Translations under genes and position numbers: made by a program
Shown: positions 23,406-35,460 of the stretch, one piece after another
How the letters are laid out: every line of letters starts with the position of its first letter
Numbering within the stretch: the first letter of the stretch is position 1
From: Hoplostethus atlanticus
Taxonomy: Eukaryota; Chordata; Actinopteri; Trachichthyiformes; Trachichthyidae
DNA length: 64,000 nt
Direction: 5' to 3'
Assembly (NCBI GenBank): GCA_034670405.1
Contig: JAXDDX010000052.1
Coordinates: forward strand, 620,001 to 684,000
Notes under the pieces: generated by a model
The model's input: the letters and a program-made list of their open reading frames with translations, nothing else
Database searches by the model: none
What the model was told of the DNA's origin: nothing

Positions 23406-24015
23406 TCATTTATCCTTTATTTAAATCAGGTAGTCTCACTGAGACAAAGAGCCCCTTTTCAGGAGACCTGAGAACAAAGAACATAGACAAAGACTAGACA
23501 AAGACGATATCAAATGCAATTCTGTCAAACAGTCAGCAACATACAGGGACAAACACTGTAAAAAGCAATCGCTAACGTCAAAAAAAATGTGAGATATTGT
23601 TTAAAACTTTCCGAAGGGGAACAAGAAATTCTAATTTCAAAATGCTTGGCAGTTTGTCCCATTTATAAGGTGCATAGTAGCAGAAACCGTCCGACTAACT
23701 AACTAGTCTGGTGATCAGGTAGCATAATTACTGGATTTAAGAGACAGAAGAAATGAGCTACAGGGAGCCTCATCGATAAATAGAAGGCAATGCATTCCCC
23801 TTCTCGTTGTTAGAGATAACTGGCCAACTATTGAATATGAATTACAATGGTGAGTGTGAAATTTATCTCCTGTAATAAAGTACAGTAGTAAACTGCAATG
23901 GCTTCGAAGTAGAAGCAGCAAGTGAATACAAAACGTCTCCATAATGAAATACAGACATAACTGAGTACAATGTTTTTTTTCAGTTTTTGAAAAGACAAGC
24001 ATGCTTTTTTTCAAT
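23405..24015 (-). repeat. dispersed fish repeat, retroposon-like, minus orientation
   Basis: It begins (3' end, plus strand) tcctttatttaaatcaggta, then gtctcactgagacaaagagcc and a 'ccttttcaggagacctg' motif, the reverse complement of a common teleost repeat tail. A related short piece lies at 53030-53095. The far boundary near 24015 is uncertain. No open frame is preserved. Confidence 0.45.
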
Positions 24016-25574
24016 TTCAGTTTTTTGAGTAAAACAAATCTCTGACAAAACAGTCGTCAGGGCTGCCAGTGGGCGAGGCCACTAAGCACACGTTGATGAT
24101 GCTGCAGAGGCAGCGGTGGTGTCATGGCTCTGAGAGACAGGCAAATCATCAGGCCATCATCAGCCTCGGTACTTAGCGAGCTCCTTCATTAGCATGAGGG
24201 CTTCCATCTCCATGGTGACCACACTATGCATTGCTGTGTTCTTTATCAGTCAGGGAGAGAATATGAGTGTCCCACTCAACGTTCAACAACACTCTTAGAG
24301 GGAGAAAATGCAGAGATGCAAAGGTCTATTTCTATGGTCTATTTATGTTACCTGCTAAGTATTGCTGGGCAGTTCGAGTCTTTTTGGTGATTCGTTCATT
24401 TCGAACCAGTACCTCAAAATCAAATCTGAGTTTTCAAGTTTTTTCTTGAGCTATTCAGTCTTCATAAGTTCCAGGCAACGTCCTTTATGCTTCACGTATG
24501 TTATTAAGTGGTGTTCACCTTGAGGCCAATAGATGACAGGGCTTGCTAATAATTTTTGCTAATATCGCGAGGGAGTCAACACATGGCACATCCTATTTTA
24601 TTTTATTAATTTATAATTCGATTTTTTAAATGGTGACCTACAGAGTCATGGAAAGTGTTATGGAAGGTTAATTGTTATTTGTTAAGAAAAGAATTTGCAT
24701 AGTACACAGCCTTTTTATTTAAGATTAATTCTAATATGACTTGAGAAAAAATGTAAAGATTAGTTAGACCAACATGCAAAACAAGTAGGCTAAGTATCAA
24801 TTCAACAGCTAATCCTGGAAACTGCAGCTTCGTGCCTCGGCAGATACCTCAGGCACAGTATTTGCAGTATGTCGAGTCGAGTTGGAGTATTCAGTATATA
24901 CGGATTATGTACTGAAACTCAAAAACCTGAATGAACATCTCGTTCAACGATGTACTATGGGTTTGAAAGTAAGATGTTTTTGTCTGTGAAGGTATAATGC
25001 AACAGATTGATTTATCCTACACAGAATTAGGCTTGCGATGCTTACATGGAGATCATTGCCAGTGGTTCTGTGTCTCACTGTAGCCTGCACTTGGATAATT
25101 TACAGAAGCCATTTGTCTCAGTGCAGCTTGAGAGAGCTTGGCGACTAGCCGGACATTGGTGGGTGGTGCTGCAGGACTCGTTCAATGAGCTTTGATGAGA
25201 ACCTTTGAGTGGGAGGTTCCATTTACTTGTACCAGTACGTACCATTGCAGACTCGAGAATGATTCATTCAAAATGATTTGTTTGTTACTTGGTGTATTTC
25301 ACATATGTCAGAAATATATATATTGTTTTTTTAATGTATAAAGTCATGTCAAGTCATGTCAAGAACAGACATAGTTTTTACTATATTTAAAGTGATTATT
25401 CACATTCAGAAATATGTCTTTGTATCCATGAACAAAATGAAAGACCTGTGTCCAGTGGTAGATTCAAATAAAATGCTGCTCTGAGACCAACTGGCATCTT
25501 AAGTCACAACTAAAGGCTTGGTCACACTGAAGGATTTTTACACCGATTGTAAGCCTGGCTGGGACCAGGGTGAT
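24016..25574. other. intron with possible transposon-like words
   Basis: The gattcgttca / gactcgttca / gattcattca words at about 24390, 25180 and 25260 resemble ends of non-autonomous fish DNA elements, but boundaries and terminal repeats could not be set. Confidence 0.3.
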
Positions 25575-25665
25575 TCTAGGCTAGTTGGGGAGAGTCTGGG
25601 CTAGTCAAGGTAAGTCTGGGCCAGTCAGGGTGAGTCCAGGCTAGTCTGGGCTAGTCGGGAGAGTG
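25575..25665 (+). repeat. 20-bp minisatellite
   Basis: Four tandem units start at 25575, 25595, 25615 and 25635 on the pattern tctgggctagtcagggtgag, followed by one shortened unit at 25645. The units differ at several positions. Confidence 0.85.
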
Positions 25666-26864
25666 TTTCTTCAGAGTGTGTGCGATTCCTAATATTTGTG
25701 TGTGACGCCTCTTTTGCGGTCGCCATAGATTATCCTCGTTGGGCTTGATTCGATCAGTCTGTGACCTGAGCAGCATCGCTGGATCAGTATATCTGTCCTC
25801 AAAAGCTTATGACACATGGCGCAAGACTTTGATATATATATATATCTTCTTTTCTCTCTCAAAGTGACCATGCAAAAAGATTGAAATTGCTAATCTTTGT
25901 TTTTTTGGTGGTTTGTTTACTTTCCATATGTCTGAGTCTGACTTGTCTGTCTTCCTCTGACACAAACATCAACAACTCTTATTATGATGACACACAGTAA
26001 TGATGATAAATACAATTCTCCATCTCGCCGACGTATTTCCCCGCGCAGCCAAATGTTATTGAGAATATAAAATTACGGGCCCATCCTGCGCTCTGCAAAA
26101 CATTTCATTTGGCTGTCTTTTACATGAGGTGGCTCTCCATTAATCTTCCTCCAAAGTGGAACATCAGCGCTGGATTTTTTTTTTCTTTTATGGGACGTAT
26201 GTTAGATATTACACAGGGGCTGTGAGATCTGAATGGGTGGTATATTCAGGAACCTGTTGTTTATACTTTGCTTCATTGGAAGTGACACTGGGAGAGAATG
26301 CAGGGGGAATATGAAGATGACTTGTTCCATGTGAAACACAGACGGTCGTTATTCACCTGCCGGGGCTGGGGGTGGGTGTGGACAGGACAAAAACAGTGCA
26401 CGGTAACAAAGTGACAAGAAATATCAGGATTGTGCATTGGATTTCTTGGGAGATACAGACAGACGCAAAACCATGATGTAAAAGAAATGATAATTCAAGA
26501 GAGGAGGTCTGTGGGATATGAGGGGGAGTGACAAGACCATTTTATTCAAGCAAACAAACAAAATTCTGAGCTCGCACAAAAATTATTTATAAGTCCAATA
26601 TCGGCATAAACTTATCAAAAAAGAAAATGCAAGTTAATATTTTTGCAAATAGTGATTGATAATCCATCAATTGAATGATGAATGAACCAATACTGTGTTT
26701 TTTTGCACTCTCAATCTCATACTCTTCTCATTGTTATGTATTGCATATATATTCATTTCATGTATTTTTTTTTTTCCCACAGTTTGTATAATTCTCTTTT
26801 CATAATGCACAAATCTCACGTTGTCTTTCTGTCTCAGTAAATCCCTGCTGCTACTGATACTACT

Positions 26865-27035
26865 GCTGCTATTTTGCACACCCTGTTAATGCTGGACATG
26901 TTTTTACGTTTTCATTCACACATTTCTATTTAATACCTCAGTGCATTGGCATGGTTGGTTTGAGTATGTTTACATCTGCTGCGACGGCCCGACTGACCCA
27001 CAGGGTTCATTAAAATTTCATCTAATCTAATCTAC
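26865..27035 (+). mobile_element. retroposon 3' end with TCTAA tail
   Basis: It contains ctgctgcgacggcccgactg, acccacagggttcattaaaa and the tail atctaatctaatcta (27018-27032). It appears to belong to the same family as 23215-23405, with which it shares the ctgctg ... gacc ... cagggttcattaaa layout. Confidence 0.5.
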
Positions 27036-27039
27036 CATT

Positions 27040-29639
27040 GTTTGCACATACAACAGCCAGATTTTATTGTTGCCCCGGTGCAGGCTATTGCGAGCCTGCA
27101 AGGTCGTGGTCAGCAACCCACCCTGCAAACAGGGCCTCCTTTCAAAATCTGCATCATCCTCTGGAGAGAAAGCAGACTGAAATGAAATCTTGAGGTTGAA
27201 AGAACCCATTTATCCCCCTCTCTGCCCCCTTGAGCCTATCTGTCAGAAGGACAAGGGGAGGGAGTGAAAAAGTCCAGCCAGGCCGCGGCAGCCTCTTTTT
27301 CCCGCTCTCCTTTTCAACCTCCAGCATTGTGCCGTGGCTCCTTGGAGATGGAATGGACCACAGCCGAGTAATTACAACCCAGGCCCGCGTGGTGAGAGGG
27401 CCGAGGAGAAAGCAGAGATGACATTCAATAACAACTTGTTTAGGATCTGTAAGCCACAATGGGCTTTAGTGGCTAGCGTGCAAGCCAGAAGGAAACAGTG
27501 AGCCTCAAAATGTGCACGGCGGTGGGCTGATTTGTCAAACCCAGTCCTTTTCAACTCCGCCTCGCTCTCTCTGTCTCGCATGCACTCTCTCTACTTTGTA
27601 TTACTTCCCTTCCAGCCAGCTGCCACCCAGGAGAGCTACTCTCATTAACCTCCAGCACCTGCATTTCACACCGTTTAAAGGCAAAAAGTGCCCCTCTCCA
27701 TGTCAAATCGATTTTTTTCATGTGCTTATGTTCTTACCGCTGATTTTAACATTGTTTAATTGTTTTTTTTCCTCTCACTCCCCTCCTTATCATTTTCCCC
27801 CGCCTGCAACTTCTCTGAATTTGCTGAACACGGTTTCTCTTTGCTTTTGGCATTTCCTCTCATAAGGGGTAGTAGCGAAGTGATGAGATAAGAGTAAGTT
27901 GAGGGGAGTAGCGGTGCCTGTGTGGTGCTTGACGGTGGCTTGAGGAGACGCAATGGCATTAACAAACATAAACTGTCACCGCTTTCGAGTCCCAGGACAG
28001 CTCTTCCAATAACAAACGCCCACGACCGGAAAGAGCATCGCTTCAGTTTATCTGTCTCCTCTTTGGAGACAGATTAGGCAGGGTTCCCAGAGGTTTTCCC
28101 CACACCTCCCCCACTCCCCGTCAAATTCAAGCACCTTTCCGTTGACTTTTAAGGTCTTATTCCATCAAATGGAAGGGCGCAGAAGAAGTATTTATAATTT
28201 AATAAATAATTAAAAAAAATGCGACCCATACTTTTCTTGATTTAATCATACTTTTTTCAAGTATGATCCTGAAAAAAAATGCCAAATTGTTACATTTGAG
28301 AACCTGAAGGCTCATTTGTGAAATAGTTTATAGCACTTGTTGAACACGGCTCCTATATCAGTGGATGGGGCTCTACAGTCATTACGTCAGCAGGATTCTC
28401 TATTGAATTTGTGACACAACCTGGTGACACAAGGAAAGTAGAAGTAGGAGTAGAAGTATCTCAAACACTTATAATGGAAGTCGCATGCAACAGGTAGAGT
28501 AGACCAGTTTCAGCATTTATGTACTGTATCGGCAATAAATTCAATTGAAAAGTATACTATGCTACAGTTGAAGACTGTCCAAATCCTGTGGGACCTGGTT
28601 GAATTTTTGCGAGAGCATCATCCTGGCCTCGTCTAATACAGTGAGAGTCTGATTAAGCTTTGCCTCAGCCCTTACTCGTGTCGGGCAAATTAGAGCACAG
28701 CCAGTCTGTGGCAACAGGCAATATCCACAGTGAGACAGCCTTAACAACGTCACAAAGACGAGACAGCTCCTTTCACTCCCCTAGATTGGTTTTTGAAAGC
28801 CTGCATGGTAAACCAAAGCATCGCCTCCTCCCAACCGCCTCCCTCAAACATACAGACAAATACGTGTGCACGCGTTCACTTTCCAATGATTGGGCAAGTG
28901 TCGCCCTCACCGCACACATGCACACACGGCCTTTTTCTTCTCATTTCCCCCCTCATCTCCTTCCCCATCCGCTCCATTCAAGGTCCAAGGTCTCAAGGCA
29001 CTGTTTTCTTGACCTCCATCTCTCTATCTGCCACTTTCTCTTTCTGGACAAGTTAATAAGAAGACAAACAGGTCACCCCTGGGGCCTCAGCAGCCTGCCA
29101 AACAGCATCGGTCAGACAGACACGCACTGACACATGGGGAACAACTCAAGTCTTTTAATTACCCCCTCTATGCTTCTATCCAGCAGTCAGACGTACAGGG
29201 AAGCAGGGGAGAGGAGACGGGCATTGATGTATGGAGAGGATGGAGGGATTGCTCGCCACCTCGCCCTCGGGGAGATCCATAAAGCAAGCCGCTGCTGTTG
29301 GCAGCTGTAATTAGGCGCGTTGGAAGGAAATGTATCAATACTTGGCTTTCACTGGATAGAGTCGGGGGTTTGCAGGCGAAGAGTCAACGGCACCTTGTTG
29401 GAGAGGACTGTTTATTTCAAGGTTGATTTTTCCAAGGAGAAGGCTTCCGCTGCCGGACGAGCCGGCGCCCGCTGAAGTGGAGGCGAGCCAATGGCAGAGC
29501 GGCGTTCGCGTCGAGAGCGTCGACAACAGAGCTGTTGAAAGGCAAAAGCCACGAGACAAGACGGACCGGCCGTCGGTGCTGCCTTCATTTACGAAAAGTG
29601 CCCGCGTGACACTTGCGGCTGAAAGGGGAAACATAAATA
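27040..29639. other. intron, no recognised feature
   Basis: Pyrimidine-rich around 27550-27850 and 28920-29050. No gene or repeat family was recognised. Confidence 0.5.
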
Positions 29640-29890
29640 CAAATTGGAATAAATAATGTATAACACTTCTAATGAGAGGGAAAGAAAGCGAGGCACAGGA
29701 CCGTAGCAGTTACAGCCATCAAGCAATTTGCTCTCCATTATTGTAGCAATTGTAATTAAAAGAGAACTGAGTGAGGGCCAGGGACGCAGTATTAGTCAGC
29801 GCTACTGGCCCCCTCTATCATTGTCTTCTTATCAATTAGTGTTACAATAATATCGCTCCCTTGTTGCCAAGGCCATTAGCATTTTGATTG
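29640..29890. promoter_or_regulatory. candidate conserved non-coding element
   Basis: This 250-bp stretch is free of simple repeats and rich in TAAT/ATTA and CAATT words (agcaattgtaattaaaagag, ttatcaattagtgttacaat, ccattattgtagcaatt), the texture of deeply conserved vertebrate intronic enhancers. Conservation itself cannot be seen from one sequence. Confidence 0.25.
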
Positions 29891-32800
29891 AACATGTAAA
29901 AGGCGAAAAGTGTGTGCCACGGTGGCAAACACCTGAGAATTGTCCTACTACTGCGTCGCCTCCTCTTTCCCTTCACGTTCCACAGGGGCCGGTTGCGTTT
30001 GTCTGACAAAAGGTGGCGGAGATGCGGGGAGGGGGAATAGAGAGGGGAGTGAGAAAGATAGACAGATTGGAAGAAGGAGTTCAGAGAGCAAGGGAGGGCT
30101 CCTGAGAAAGGAAGACCGGGAATGAAGATGTAAAAGGAGGAGCGCTGCGTTGAAGCCAGGAGAGGAATGGGAGGACGGAGGGAACAGCGGGTCAAAGAAG
30201 AGAAAAGTGTGTGGGCTGGGCAGAAGGGGGGACTACGGCGGATAAAGAAATGGGAAAATGGAGGAATGGAAGGACGGATGGAAAATATGTGTGAGGGAGT
30301 AATAAAATGCACAGCCATGTGGACGAACAGCCAAACAGTCAAACAGCCTTTATTCTAACTGGTCTCTCTTTTTTTTCCTCAAAATGTTTAGTGTATACTG
30401 GGGACGGGGTAATTAAGTAAGATTTTTTCTGCCCCATAGCAGAAAATGACCTGTGGAGGGTTGATAGGGTTGCTGATTGATACCAATGACTCAACGATTA
30501 CTTGGCCAGGTGCTGAGATTTCAACTGCTCAAGGACCGAAGACATTTCATTCTCAAGCCCAAAAAACAAATGACAAAGCAGCATTATTATAGTATTTTGC
30601 ATGGTGATATAGTACCTCTTCACGAGACATTTTTATTGGATGTCTGCTCGAAATAACTAGCTTACTTGTGACTTTATAGTTTGTGTCAATTGCAGGCCAC
30701 AGTAACTCAAAGGGATGGAGGAGGGCTGTGCCAGAGACCTGTCGATGTTATATCCTACTGGTTGCCGACAGAGTTCGTAGATTATTTGATGCAGTTACTA
30801 GCCAAAAAGGGAAGGCTCTTCAACTGATTTTTGGAGTGCCTTGGATCTTTCTTTTCTTCTACATGACTACAAGAGGACCCTTTTATTATCTAGGGCACAG
30901 AGCCACACAATCATCGTCATTAGTGGCTAAGAAGCATTCCAGTCTCCAGAACTTCCAGGCCCAACAGAGAATGACGGTACAAAAGATGCATTACAGGAAG
31001 AGCAGAACCATTTCAATTAGGGAAACTCCCTGTAAAGGTGATATTAATGAGCTTTGTTGTTGATAGGAAAGCCAGGTAGTAAGCAGCAACCCTTCTTACC
31101 AAAAGGAAGATCACATCTCTGTGAACTGCGCCACCTGATCACACAGGACCCTAGACCCTAGAGTCTACACTTGCTGCTTAGTGGGAGTTCTTGCAAAGGG
31201 AAGTGCCCGTGGGCCTGGCTTTGACACACATCCTCCAGAGGGCAGGGTGGTGGGGGGGTGCATATTTAACTTCCTGACTGCACTCTCCTTTTTCCCCAAG
31301 CCTGCCGGCTGACAGGTCTACCCGCCAAGACGCCGAACAAACGCAAAGCAGGGCCCAGAGCACTCTCGAAGAACCCTCAAAGATAAATCTGCGGTCCCTT
31401 CTCCCCCATTGCCATTCATATCCCTGTGTAAAAATCAAAGGCTTCACTGTCGTGCGCGCTCTCCTCCAAGGTGTGCTTTTCATAGAGTCGAGGAGAACAG
31501 AGGGGTTGTGAGATACTTTGAGGCAGAATTGCGGCGGGTAAACGGTGTGAGCGGGAGACAAGTGACGGACAAAGCAAATGTAAGATAGAGCAAGAGAGAA
31601 ACCCATGAGAACTTGACGCATCTAGTTCACCGTAAACACATCCCAGGTCAGACACAGGATACTGTGAAGAATAAGTATACTGTAATAAAAGCATCCTCTG
31701 GAAAGGTTCTGGAGAAATTCCAGTAGGTCCTTTCTATTGTTGCAACGGCTCACATTTCAGGTGAAACACGGTAAGAAAAGCCACTGACACCGGAGCTCTT
31801 TACTAAACTGGCCTAATGAGCCATTAGTCCCCGCACAGGGTGGCAATTCATTGTGGAAGAAGGTTAAAGTCCTCAGTGAGCGTGTTCCGTTTTGTCTCCA
31901 GAGGTTGGTTGAATACAAGATCCTAATGCGGACAGTTAAAGAGTGGGGACAGGACAGATGACCTCTGCCTAATTAGAAAAGAGACAGCTTCCTCTGCAAT
32001 GAGGTTCCTGTCACAGTTCTCCAGCCAATCTCAAGGTGCAGAAACTCTGGTGGCATGAAGAAAAATTCTAATTTACGGTAAATGAAAGAGAAGATGCTAT
32101 TTTGATTGACTTGGGCAGCACACCTGTGGCAGCATCCGTGGCGTGCAATGTGGGTAAACTCTGAAGAAGGAAGTGGCTTAATAATGCATGCACCAATCAC
32201 AGGGGGTGGTGAAATCATTACTGGCCACAGACATGGTTGTGAGCAAGGTCAAAAGCAGCTGGTTATTACCACTGCTATATTATTTATCAGAGCCATTTCC
32301 ACATCAAGTGGCTTTCCCTGGGTTGCAGCTGCTCCCGCAGACCTCCCACGCTTCCTTAGAGGAAGTAATGGGCCAATGAGCTGAGACTCATGCAGGGAGC
32401 CTGCCCGTCATGCTGGGCAACAGCCAGAGACCTGGCCAATCACCAGAGGGAATGGCACCCACTGTTCAGCCAATCCTCGCAGTTAAAGTGAGATGTGTCA
32501 ATCAACCAGGTTAACCAGGGGAGATGAAAAGGCCTATTATGAGATAAGTGTGAAATAAATAAAAGCAAGCATGGATTCTGCAGCTCACCTACAGTAGGAA
32601 AATGAATGTGACATTTGTGTTTTCATCCAAAATCTGACTCAGGCAGGCTGCATTTGTCAGCATTTTCCCACAACTTAATAAGCATGAAAGCTTGCAGCCA
32701 AACAACATAACAAACTCAATTTGACGGAATCCTCTGCTGCCGTGCCAACAAGATCTTTGTTTTTCCAACTCATCTCCGATGCAATATTCATCTTACAGGG

Positions 32801-33889
32801 CATATCACAAACACTTGTATCTGAAATCTCTGGGCTCTTGGCTGAGCAGCTCGGCTAATGATAATTACTGTGTTATATATTTATCAAGCTGTGTGCTGCT
32901 GTCGCTGTGAGGCATTCCTGGTACTAGTTAGGGGAGGGGAGAATGCGTCTCAGCTGAATCAAGTACGCATTTCCAAGTCTAATGTTTGCCCTTTTCTAAG
33001 AGAACAGGGGAGATTAAACTGATGGGACTGTGGGCTTGTGTAACGGCTTCAGACAGCAGTGTATGTCTATGTGCGAATGTGGACGTATGCACGTGTGTGC
33101 GCGCATTTGTATGCATCTGTGTGCTAGAATGTGCATGCGCATCAAACAACTTGGCTCATCTACATGCAACACAGGCCTTGGATTTCAAATAGACGTCCAT
33201 GTCAGTTCCAGGGACAATTTAAAAAAAAAAAAAAAATTCTGCATCTTTGTATACAAACGGCAGGCAGAAGTTAAAAACTTTTAAAGGTTTGCAAATGTAA
33301 TTACGTTTCATATATGATCTGAGGCAAGATCATGAAAAAATGTACATGAATATTCAGAGATTGTTAGCGCTTGTTTGCATGCTACAAACAAAAAGGAAAT
33401 TCCTTTTGCTTTTATGATTCATTAACTCTTGAAATGTTACAGCCTAAAGCCTCAAATCCACATTTATACAACACACAGCGCAAGGGTTTTGGATGAGTCA
33501 GTCTGAAGCAGGTGTCAGTGTGGAGGTTGTTGGTGTTTGTACAGCAAATGCCAACTCCTGGGAAACAGACCGTCACACTCCTCTGTCCACCAGGCTGTTG
33601 TGACATAATCCTGCATGGTATGTGTAATGGGCCAGTTTGGGGAATAGGTAGAAATAAACAATAATGTATGGTACTGCATATATACTGTGTAAAATATATG
33701 ATAAAAAGCCATCGGTTTGTTATTCTGGACGTGTATGGCTACTCGATGGCAGAGCTTATCCTGTGGAAAGCCTGCCGTGGGACTCGCTGTGTCCTTTCGG
33801 GCTTTCGGGTGATGTAACGTACCCTCTGGCAGCCATGTTGGAGGTCCTCAGCTCAATTTTGCGTTTAGATTATCTCCATTTGTTAGCTG
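29891..33889. other. intron, no recognised feature
   Basis: Purine-rich at 30015-30290. Mixed TG/CG alternating words at 33080-33140 are too short to call a microsatellite. Otherwise unassigned. Confidence 0.5.
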
Positions 33890-33985
33890 CCTAACCATCA
33901 TTGTCTTGTTGTAAACAGATCTGATTTGCACACTAGGTAATTAATTAGCGTTAGTAGTGGCTAGTAGTCACATGTTAACATGAAC
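33890..33985 (+). repeat. dispersed repeat family D, copy 1
   Basis: cctaaccatc and ttagcgttagtagtggctag recur in order at 46776-46860. The gctaacgttagc theme is common at ends of fish DNA transposons. Confidence 0.35.
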
Positions 33986-34014
33986 TAAATGAAATTGTTT
34001 TTTTGTTTTTTTTA

Positions 34015-34187
34015 TATAGAGCTCTTACAGTAATACTGTAAATATTGTGTTGTTTTTTTTATTGTAAATACTGTGTACTGTTGCCCTTTGCACATTCCTG
34101 TTGAGCATTGCCACTTTTTCATTTCACTGCACACCCCGTGTGTGTATGTGACAAATAAACTTCTTGAATCTTGAATCTTGAATTAGC
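34015..34187 (+). mobile_element. retroposon 3' end with TTGAATC tail
   Basis: The segment runs through 'attgtaaatactgtgtactg', a 'ttgcacattcctgttgagc' stretch and 'tgtgacaaataaacttc', ending in three ttgaatc tandem units (about 34165-34186). This layout is typical of fish LINE-derived 3' ends. No coding part is preserved. Confidence 0.5.
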
Positions 34188-34775
34188 CTGCCGGTGGTGA
34201 GGTCGGGGGGGGTTGAGTAGGCTGGGAGCTGGGAGATGGTGTTGATTTCATATAGGGCTGAGTCACTGGGTGGTTGGCCTGGGCTGAAGGGCAATGCCTG
34301 CCAACTAGATGGGGCACACACACACACAGCTAATTTCAGCAGCACAGACGCACACAGGCCCACACACACACACAAATACTCCCTCTCTGTCAGCAGCAGC
34401 TCAGTCATTTAAAGTGACGGAACGCATTACTGTCATTGTCACTATGATTAGAGTGCCAATTAAGCACAGAGGACGGACACGCATACAATTAACCATGATA
34501 TTTCAATGACACCGGCTGCCAAATGCTAATACAGAAAAATGGCAGGAAAAGGCACCAAAAGAGCCCATCAAAAGCTGCAGGGCAGCGAATGCGCTGAAAC
34601 GGTGTCGGCAGAGGTTAAGGCACATTAAATTGCATTTGCATTCAATGGAAATGTAATTTATGGAATTATTGTCATTCAATTTTAAACAGAAGGGGTCAAA
34701 ATCATCATCGGAGGAACTGTGGCTAAGCTTTGGCCATTTAAAGGATCATTGTGTATGTTGTTGCTCATCACCACC

Positions 34776-34949
34776 AGAACTGAAATACTGTGTGAGAACT
34801 GAAATAGTGTCAGAACTGAAATACTGTGTAAGAACTGAAATAGTGTCAGAACTGAAATACTGTGTAAGAACTGAAATAGTGTCAGAACTGAAATACTGTG
34901 TAAGAACTGAAATACTGTGTTGGAATTGAAATAGTGTGAGAACTGAAAT
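34776..34949 (+). repeat. 36-bp higher-order minisatellite
   Basis: Two related units, agaactgaaatactgtgta (19 bp) and agaactgaaatagtgtc (17 bp), alternate to give a 36-bp period repeated about four times, with a diverged end. Because 36 is a multiple of three, the array is open on both strands; the resulting peptide repeat (ELKYCVRTEIVS) is incidental. Confidence 0.88.
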
Positions 34950-35395
34950 GTCACCTGGTAAGTAGAAATGGCGAACACATCACACATAATGATTTGTTGT
35001 TGATTCACTAACACTAAAATTGTACATTGAAAATGTCTACATCAACTGAAATCCGTCAAAATAAAGTAAACTAGAGGATTTAACATTTTAAAATGTATGA
35101 AACTTAAAGTTGAATGTAGTTTTAATGATGCCCATCAGAATAACAACCCCTATGTGAACATCAGTGTGCGTCAGGCAGAAAGACGCTTTTCTGTGATTGC
35201 TAAATGTTGGGAGTGTGCTTCTGAAGTGTGAAGTCAGTGTGTGAGAGAGTGTGCGCGTGTGTGTGTGTATGTGTGTGTGCATTTGTACCAGGGGTCCACT
35301 GCCTACAGTGTACTGCAATCACCCCCCTGCTGAAAAGAACATAGGTGGATCAGCTTTGTGCCTGCAATCAGTGTTCACGTGTGCATGACTGCCCG

Positions 35396-35460
35396 CGCGC
35401 ACACACACAAACACACACACACACACGCACGCATGCATACACACACACACACACACACAC
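35396..35460 (+). repeat. compound CA microsatellite
   Basis: CA blocks broken by acaa, gcacgcatgcat and similar variants. Confidence 0.9.

Noticed and set aside
28660-29130. 156-codon plus-strand frame
   Set aside because: No recognisable domain, no splice-site pattern, Pro/Ser/His-rich composition expected of pyrimidine-rich intron.
29842-30342. 166-codon minus-strand frame
   Set aside because: Its Ser/Pro/Phe-rich composition reflects the GA-rich plus strand; no Musashi or other domain is seen.
31178-31621. 147-codon minus-strand frame
   Set aside because: It is on the msi2 strand but shows no RRM or other motif and no flanking consensus splice sites.
34660-34929. Repeat protein ELKYCVRTEIVS
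   Set aside because: It follows from a 36-bp minisatellite whose period is a multiple of three; the reverse strand is equally open.
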